Shown: positions 59,328-64,000 of the stretch, piece after piece | Position numbering within the stretch: the first letter of the stretch is position 1 | Layout of the letters: every line of letters begins with the position of its first letter | NCBI RefSeq assembly: GCF_900112815.1 | Contig: NZ_FOND01000003.1 | Span: 1 to 64,000 of the forward strand | Direction: 5' to 3' | Source: Blastococcus tunisiensis | Lineage (GTDB): Bacteria > Actinomycetota > Actinomycetes > Mycobacteriales > Geodermatophilaceae | Length of the DNA stretch: 64,000 nucleotides | The notes under the pieces: model-generated | What the model was told of the DNA's origin: nothing | What the model saw: only the letters and a program-made list of their open reading frames with translations | Databases searched by the model: none | Made by a program: the position numbers and the translations under genes

Positions 59328-60224
59328 TCAGCCGCGGAGGTCGAACCCGAGGTCGAGCACCGGGGCGCTGTGGGTGAGCGCGCCGACGGCGAGGTAGTCG
59401 ACGCCGGTCGCCGCCACCTCGTGCGCCCGGTCCAGGGACAGCCCGCCGCTGGCCTCCAGCCGGACACCGGACCCGCGCACGAGCTCCACCGCCGTCCGGG
59501 TGTCGGCGAGCGGGAAGTTGTCCAGCAGCACCAGCTCGACACCGGCCGCGATCGCCTCGCGCACCTGGTCGAGCGTGTCGCACTCGACCTCCAGGGTGAC
59601 CCCCGGCGCGGCGGCCCGCACCGCGTCCACGGCGGCCCGGATCCCGCCGGCCGCGGCGACGTGGTTGTCCTTGACCAGGGCGGCGTCCCCGAGCGCCATC
59701 CGGTGGTTGACCCCGCCCCCGCACCGGACGGCGTACTTCTCCAGCGCCCGCAGCCCGGGCGTGGTCTTGCGGGTGTCGCGGACGGCGGCGTCCGTGCCGT
59801 CGACGGCGTCGACCCACCGGCGGGTCAGCGTGGCGATCCCGGAGAGGTGGCTGATCAGGTTCAGCGCGGTGCGCTCCGCGGTGAGCAGTGCCCGGGTCGG
59901 ACCGGCCACGGTCAGCACCGGCTTCCCGGGTTCCGCGGCCGTCCCGTCACCGGCGCGGAGATCGACCTCGACGTCCGGCCCGCCGACCAGCTCGAACACC
60001 GCCGCGGCCACCGGCACCCCGGCCAGCACACCGGGTGTCCGCGGCACGACGTCACCGGTCGTCCGGGAGTCCGCCGGCACGGTGGAGTTCGTGGTGACGT
60101 CGGGGCCGAGCGCCAGGTCCTCGTCGAGCGCGCGGCGGATGACCCGCACCACCTCGGCCGGGTCCAGCCCGGCCACGGCGAGCGCGGCTGCCAGGGCGGG
60201 GCGCAGCGCGCCGTCGCCGGTCAC
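59328..60224 (-). CDS. nadC: Quinolinate phosphoribosyltransferase
   Basis: Makes nicotinate mononucleotide from quinolinate and PRPP, the third step of de novo NAD synthesis. The 298 residues include ERTALNLISHLSGIAT, DTRKTTPGLRALEKYAVRCGGGVNHRMALGDAALVKDNH (active-site Arg, Lys and His, in pieces), ECDTLDQVREA, LLDNF and EASGGL. GTG at 60224 overlaps the nadB stop. It is the last gene of nadABC and is convergent with the LLM gene. Confidence 0.97.
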   Translation of the reverse strand: MTGDGALRPALAAALAVAGLDPAEVVRVIRRALDEDLALGPDVTTNSTVPADSRTTGDVVPRTPGVLAGVPVAAAVFELVGGPDVEVDLRAGDGTAAEPGKPVLTVAGPTRALLTAERTALNLISHLSGIATLTRRWVDAVDGTDAAVRDTRKTTPGLRALEKYAVRCGGGVNHRMALGDAALVKDNHVAAAGGIRAAVDAVRAAAPGVTLEVECDTLDQVREAIAAGVELVLLDNFPLADTRTAVELVRGSGVRLEASGGLSLDRAHEVAATGVDYLAVGALTHSAPVLDLGFDLRG

Positions 60225-61888
60225 GCCACCACCTGCGCCGCCGCGAGCAGCCGGACCGGCTCCGTGCGGGTGTGCACGGAGCCGCTCCGGTCGAGCCGGT
60301 GCACCAGGCGGACCTGCCAGTCGGGGCGGGTCTCCGGGGCGTCGAGGCGGCGGTGGCAGCCCCGGCTCTCGGTCCGTGCCAGGGCGGCGGCGGTCAGCAG
60401 GGTGGCCACGGTGTGCAGCGCCGTCGTCTCGACCGTCGCGGCGTCCAGGGCGGCTCCGGGGATGAGCCGGGGGAGTCCGCCGAGGAGGCCGGCCAGCTCG
60501 GCGAGGCCGTCTGCGTCCCGGACGACGCCGGCGTGCCGCGTGGTGGCGGCGGTGATCTCCGCGCGGGCCGCCGGGTCGACCGCGTCGACCGGGCCGCGCG
60601 GCGGCACCGGTGCTGCCGCGGCCGGCAGGTCCTCGGCCAGCAGCGCGGCGCAGCGCCGGGCCGCGACGAGGCCCTCCGTGATGGAGTTGGACGCCAGTCG
60701 GTTGGCACCCTGCACGCCGGTGCAGGCCACCTCGCCGACGGCGTACAGGCCCGGCACCGTCGTCCGCCCGTCCAGGTCGGCGACCACCCCGCCGCAGGCG
60801 TAGTGCGCCGCCGGCGCGACCGGCACCGGCTCGCGGGTCAGGTCGAACCCGGCCGCTGCGCAGGCGGCGGTGATCCCGGGGAAGCGCCGGGCGACGAAGT
60901 CCGCACCCAGGTGCGAGGCGTCCAGGAAGACGGAGTCCGCGCCGGTGGCCCGGAGGGAGGCGGCGATCGTCGCCGAGACGACGTCGCGCGGGGCGAGGTC
61001 GGCCAGCGGGTGCGCCCCGAGCATGATCCGCCGTCCGTCCGCGTCGACCAGCACGGCGCCCTCGCCGCGCACCGCTTCGGAGACGAGCACCTGCTGGCCC
61101 GCGGCGCCGGGCCCGGTCCACAGCACGGTGGGGTGGAACTGCACCATCTCGACGTCGGCGACCTCGGCGCCGGCCCGCAGCGCCAGGGCGAGCCCGTCGC
61201 CGGTGGCGCCCGCCGGGTTGGAGCTCGCGGCGTAGAGCTGGCCGTACCCGCCGGTCGCCAGGACGACGGCCCGCGCGTGCAGGTCCCCGGCGTCGACGAG
61301 CGCGCCGTCGGAGATCCGCGCGACCCGCAGGCCGGCGACCCGGCCGTCCGCGCTGAGCAGCGCGTCGAGGGCCGCGGTGTGCTCGAGCACCTCGATGCCG
61401 CGCACCCGCAGCGCGTCGCCGAGCGTCCGGGTCACCTCGGCGCCGCTGGCGTCACCCCCGGCGTGCACGATCCGGTCGCGGCTGTGCCCGCCCTCCCGCG
61501 TCAGGGCCGGACGGCCGGTCCGGTCCAGGTCGAGCCGGGCACCGAGCCCCTGCAGGTGCGCCACGGCGGCCGGCGCCTCGGCCACCAGGGTGCGCACGGC
61601 CTCCTCGTCGCAGAGGCCGGCGCCGGCGACCAGGGTGTCGTGCACGTGCAGCTCCGGGTCGTCGTCGGCGCCGAGCACTGCGGCGAGGCCGCCCTGGGCC
61701 CAGGTGGTGCTGCCGTCGCCGAGCGCGCCCTTGGTCACGACGGTGACTGCACGCCCGGCGTCGGCCAGCGCCACCGCCGTCATCAGCCCGGCGGCTCCGC
61801 TGCCGACCACGACGACGTCGGTGCCGCGGGTCCAGCCCGCCACCGGGAGCGGCAGCGCCGGGACGACGCGGGCAAGGTTCGTCGACAC
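60221..61888 (-). CDS. nadB: L-aspartate oxidase
   Basis: Flavoenzyme oxidising L-aspartate to iminoaspartate for NAD synthesis. The 555 residues have the FAD fingerprint VVVGSGAAGLMTAVALADAG, STTWAQGGLAAV, THSR-like GGHSRDRIVHAGGDASG, VQFHPTVLW, and YAVGEVACTGVQGANRLASNSITEGLV. GTG at 61888 is the first family-like start; nadA's stop ends 1 base upstream. Middle gene of the nadABC operon. Confidence 0.97.
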   Translation of the reverse strand: MSTNLARVVPALPLPVAGWTRGTDVVVVGSGAAGLMTAVALADAGRAVTVVTKGALGDGSTTWAQGGLAAVLGADDDPELHVHDTLVAGAGLCDEEAVRTLVAEAPAAVAHLQGLGARLDLDRTGRPALTREGGHSRDRIVHAGGDASGAEVTRTLGDALRVRGIEVLEHTAALDALLSADGRVAGLRVARISDGALVDAGDLHARAVVLATGGYGQLYAASSNPAGATGDGLALALRAGAEVADVEMVQFHPTVLWTGPGAAGQQVLVSEAVRGEGAVLVDADGRRIMLGAHPLADLAPRDVVSATIAASLRATGADSVFLDASHLGADFVARRFPGITAACAAAGFDLTREPVPVAPAAHYACGGVVADLDGRTTVPGLYAVGEVACTGVQGANRLASNSITEGLVAARRCAALLAEDLPAAAAPVPPRGPVDAVDPAARAEITAATTRHAGVVRDADGLAELAGLLGGLPRLIPGAALDAATVETTALHTVATLLTAAALARTESRGCHRRLDAPETRPDWQVRLVHRLDRSGSVHTRTEPVRLLAAAQVVA

Positions 61889-61889
61889 G

Positions 61890-62903
61890 TCACTCGCCGA
61901 CCGGCGACGGCGTGCCGATGGCGACCATGGCCTCGACCGCCGCACGGGCCCGCGCGGCGATCTCCGGGTCGACGGTCACCTCGTCGCGGCCCTCGCGGAG
62001 GGCGCGCAGCAGCTTCTCCGGCGTCGACATCTTCATGTAGGGGCAGGCCGCGCGGGAGTTGACCGGCTCGAACGAGGTGCCCGGGTTGGCCTGGCGCAGC
62101 TGGTGCAGCATGCCGATCTCGGTGGCGACCAGGACGCGCTTCGCCGTCGTCCGGCGGGCCTCGTCGAGCATCCCGCCGGTGGAGAGGATGTGCACCCGTT
62201 CGGTGGGCAGCTGGCCGTCGGACACCATCCACAGCGCGCTGGTGGCGCAACCGCACTCGGGGTGCACGAGCAGCTCGGCGTCCGGGGCAGCCTCGACGCT
62301 GGCCCGGAGGTCGGTGGGGGAGATGCCCGCGTGGACGTGGCACTCGCCCATCCAGATGCGCATGTTCTGCCGGCCGGTGACCCGCTGGACGTGCGCGCCG
62401 AGGAACTGGTCGGGCAGGAACAGCACCTCGCGGTCGGCCGGGACGGATTCGACGACCTCGACGGCGTTGGACGACGTGCAGCAGATGTCGGTCTCGGCCT
62501 TCACCTCGGCCGAGGTGTTCACGTAGGAGACGACGACGGCGCCGGGGTGCTCGGCCTTCCACGCCCGGAGCTGGTCGGCGGTGATGGTGTCGGCCAGGGA
62601 GCAGCCGGCGTTCGCGTCGGGCACCAGCACGGTCTTCTCCGGCGCGAGGATCTTGGCGGTCTCGGCCATGAAGTGCACGCCGGCGAAGACGATGGTGCTC
62701 GCCTCGCTGGCGGCCGCGCGGCGGGAGAGGGCGAGCGAGTCGCCCACGTGGTCGGCGACGTCCTGGATCTCCGGGGCCTGGTAGTTGTGCGCCAGGACGA
62801 CGGCGTCGCGCTCGGCGGCGAGCCGGCGGACCTCGTCACGCCAGGCATCCCACTGGTCCGGCGACCAGCTCGGAGCGGCAGGGGCGTTCAGCGTTGCGGT
62901 CAC
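61890..62903 (-). CDS. nadA: Quinolinate synthase
   Basis: [4Fe-4S] enzyme condensing iminoaspartate with dihydroxyacetone phosphate to quinolinate. The 337 residues carry [30 protein letters not shown], the cluster ligands in [21 protein letters not shown] and [13 protein letters not shown] at 62903 has CCGGAGG 5 bases upstream, which decides against the GTG at 62936. First gene of nadABC, divergent from nrtR with a 71-base gap that holds a dyad. Confidence 0.97.
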   Translation of the reverse strand: MTATLNAPAAPSWSPDQWDAWRDEVRRLAAERDAVVLAHNYQAPEIQDVADHVGDSLALSRRAAASEASTIVFAGVHFMAETAKILAPEKTVLVPDANAGCSLADTITADQLRAWKAEHPGAVVVSYVNTSAEVKAETDICCTSSNAVEVVESVPADREVLFLPDQFLGAHVQRVTGRQNMRIWMGECHVHAGISPTDLRASVEAAPDAELLVHPECGCATSALWMVSDGQLPTERVHILSTGGMLDEARRTTAKRVLVATEIGMLHQLRQANPGTSFEPVNSRAACPYMKMSTPEKLLRALREGRDEVTVDPEIAARARAAVEAMVAIGTPSPVGE

Positions 62904-62933
62904 CGGGACCTCCGGAGGAGTGGGTTTCATACT

Positions 62934-62951
62934 CACAGTCGAAAACCTGTG
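62934..62951. promoter_or_regulatory. Dyad between nadA and nrtR (NrtR operator candidate)
   Basis: CACAG-TCGAAAAC-CTGTG, a 5-bp dyad with an 8-base centre, lies in the gap between divergent nadA and nrtR. A -10-like TAGCAT follows at 62962-62967 for nrtR, giving a leaderless start at 62975. Position fits an operator for NrtR acting on both genes. Confidence 0.5.
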
Positions 62952-62974
62952 GGACAGACCCTAGCATTCCCGTC

Positions 62975-63724
62975 GTGCCCTCCGTGTGGTCCTCGCCGGA
63001 CCGACCCGCCTACCCGCACCACGCGCTCGCCGCGGTCCTGCAGGTCCGGACGGCGCGGGTGCACGTGATGCTGTGGCGGCGGGCGAACGAGCCGTTCGCC
63101 GGTACCTGGGCGCTGCCCGGCGGACCGCTGCTGCCCGACGAGCGCCTGGGCACCTCGATCGCCCGTCAGCTGGCGAGCAAGGTCGAGGTGCACCAGCTCG
63201 CCCACCTGGAGCAGCTGGAGACGCGCAGCGATCCCGACCGCGACCCCCGCGGGCGGACGGTGGCCACCGCCTACCTCGGCCTGGTGCCCTCCCACCTGGA
63301 CCCGCTCCTGCCCGAGGACACCGCGTGGCACCCGGTCGACGCGCTGCCGGCCACGGCGTTCGACCACGGTTCGATCGTCGGGTCGGCGCTCGCCCGGCTG
63401 CGGGCCAAGCTGTCCTACACGAACGTCGGCTTCGCCCTGGCGCCGCCGGCGTTCACCATCGCCGACCTCCGCGAGATCTACGTCGCGGCGATCGGCTACG
63501 ACGTCACCCCGACCAACCTCCAGCGGGTCCTGCTGCGCCGGGGCGTCCTCGAGGCGACCGGCGAGCTGTCGGCCCCGGGACGGTCGGGTGGGCGGCCCGC
63601 CATGCTCTACCGCTTCGCGTCGGCGAGCCTCGAGGTCACCGACCCGTTCGCGGTGTTCCGGCCGCCAACGGCACGGACGCCGCAGGCCTCACGGGCAGGT
63701 CGGGAGATCGGGCAGGAGGGGTAG
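62975..63724 (+). CDS. nrtR: NrtR-family regulator of NAD metabolism
   Basis: A 249-residue protein with an N-terminal Nudix-like domain (about 10-145) and a C-terminal winged HTH (about 155-230). The Nudix box is degenerate: GGPLLPDERLGTSIARQLASK lacks the REUXEE glutamates. NrtR proteins bind ADP-ribose with this inactive fold and repress NAD synthesis genes, and nadABC is divergent here. The HTH part has IADLREIYVAAIGYDVTPTNLQRVLLRRGVLE. GTG at 62975 is likely leaderless. The end overlaps the convergent proline-rich gene by 36 bases. Confidence 0.93.
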   Translation: MPSVWSSPDRPAYPHHALAAVLQVRTARVHVMLWRRANEPFAGTWALPGGPLLPDERLGTSIARQLASKVEVHQLAHLEQLETRSDPDRDPRGRTVATAYLGLVPSHLDPLLPEDTAWHPVDALPATAFDHGSIVGSALARLRAKLSYTNVGFALAPPAFTIADLREIYVAAIGYDVTPTNLQRVLLRRGVLEATGELSAPGRSGGRPAMLYRFASASLEVTDPFAVFRPPTARTPQASRAGREIGQEG

Positions 63725-64000
63725 GCCGAGCGGGCCGAGCAGCGTGCAGGTCACCCCGGGCACCAGCTCGGTCACGACCGGGGGTGCCGGGGGCGGGGGA
63801 GGAGCGGGTGCCGGGGCCGCAGGTACGGGGACCGGGACGGGCAGGGGCAGCGCCGGTGGTGCGGGGGCCGGTGCACCGCCGGCGGGTGCCGGCGGCGGGT
63901 CGGCCGGCCGCGGGGCCGGGTCGGCCGGCGGCGGCGGCGGCGCGGTCCCCTGCTGCGGCGTCGATCCGCTCGAACCGCTGCCCGGAGCCGGTTGCGCCGG
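63689..64000 (-). CDS. C-terminal part of a proline-rich protein, runs off the window
   Basis: The minus strand is open from the window edge to TGA at 63689, 103 residues. It is Pro/Ala-rich (runs of PPPPP and PAPAPP) and ends PGVTCTLLGPLGLPLLPDLPTCP, where two Cys flank a Leu/Pro-rich loop. Such tails occur in secreted or wall-spanning actinobacterial proteins. The N-terminal domain is outside the window, so function cannot be stated. Confidence 0.6.
   Translation of the reverse strand, partial: PAQPAPGSGSSGSTPQQGTAPPPPPADPAPRPADPPPAPAGGAPAPAPPALPLPVPVPVPAAPAPAPPPPPAPPVVTELVPGVTCTLLGPLGLPLLPDLPTCP

Overview
This is a GC-rich chromosomal window (many GTG starts, strong GGAGG ribosome binding sites, many probably leaderless genes). 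It looks like a high-GC actinobacterium, most likely of the Geodermatophilaceae (Blastococcus, Geodermatophilus or Modestobacter type). That placement is inferred from gene families: a DUF222/13E12 protein, oligoribonuclease next to tRNA-His, fused FbiC, NrtR with nadABC, and an actinobacterial membrane-fused NirK. No phage, integrase, transposase, CRISPR array or origin was seen. Broken genes and small duplications show the window is not entirely housekeeping.

Layout. 1-4.3 kb: partial DUF222 protein, FKBP lipoprotein remnant, HD-domain protein, alpha/beta hydrolase and an HD-GYP/LuxR regulator. 4.4-8.5 kb: tRNA-His with a strong hairpin, orn, and two membrane proteins of unknown role. 8.6-14.1 kb: a TetR regulator divergent from a three-gene acyl-CoA carboxylase/dehydrogenase operon (leucine/branched-chain type) with two matching operators. 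14.2-16.3 kb: a structured leader RNA candidate ahead of a secreted, membrane-anchored protein and a small GNAT-like protein.

16.3-38.2 kb is a dissimilatory nitrate/nitrite region. A minus-strand operon (Cys-rich HTH regulator, polytopic membrane protein, membrane-fused copper nitrite reductase NirK) diverges from hemerythrin-DUF2249, MauE/DoxX and DsbA-like genes. Next come a cupin gene, a second paralogous Cys-rich HTH regulator, a 7Fe ferredoxin, narGHJI and narK. A TDT-family exporter, a stand-alone hemerythrin and an FNT nitrite/formate channel follow, with a quinone reductase and small proteins interspersed. Together these support nitrate to nitrite to NO, with NO-handling candidates. 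No NO reductase or nitrous oxide reductase is present in the window.

38.3-43.5 kb: a nitrilase, an AraC regulator and a flavin monooxygenase. The nitrilase and monooxygenase promoters carry the same composite element, so the three genes look like one small regulon. A TPR-LuxR regulator follows. 43.5-49.2 kb: fbiC (coenzyme F420), an F420-type LLM oxidoreductase, and a MetPS-like amino-acid symporter with a decayed second copy of its small subunit. 49.3-52.8 kb: an ABC exporter and an ECF sigma/anti-sigma pair. 52.9-58.0 kb: flavin reductase, disulfide oxidoreductase family flavoprotein, transglutaminase and a PAS-GGDEF-EAL protein. 58.2-64.0 kb: an LLM monooxygenase, nadA-nadB-nadC divergent from nrtR, and the C-terminus of a proline-rich protein running off the window.
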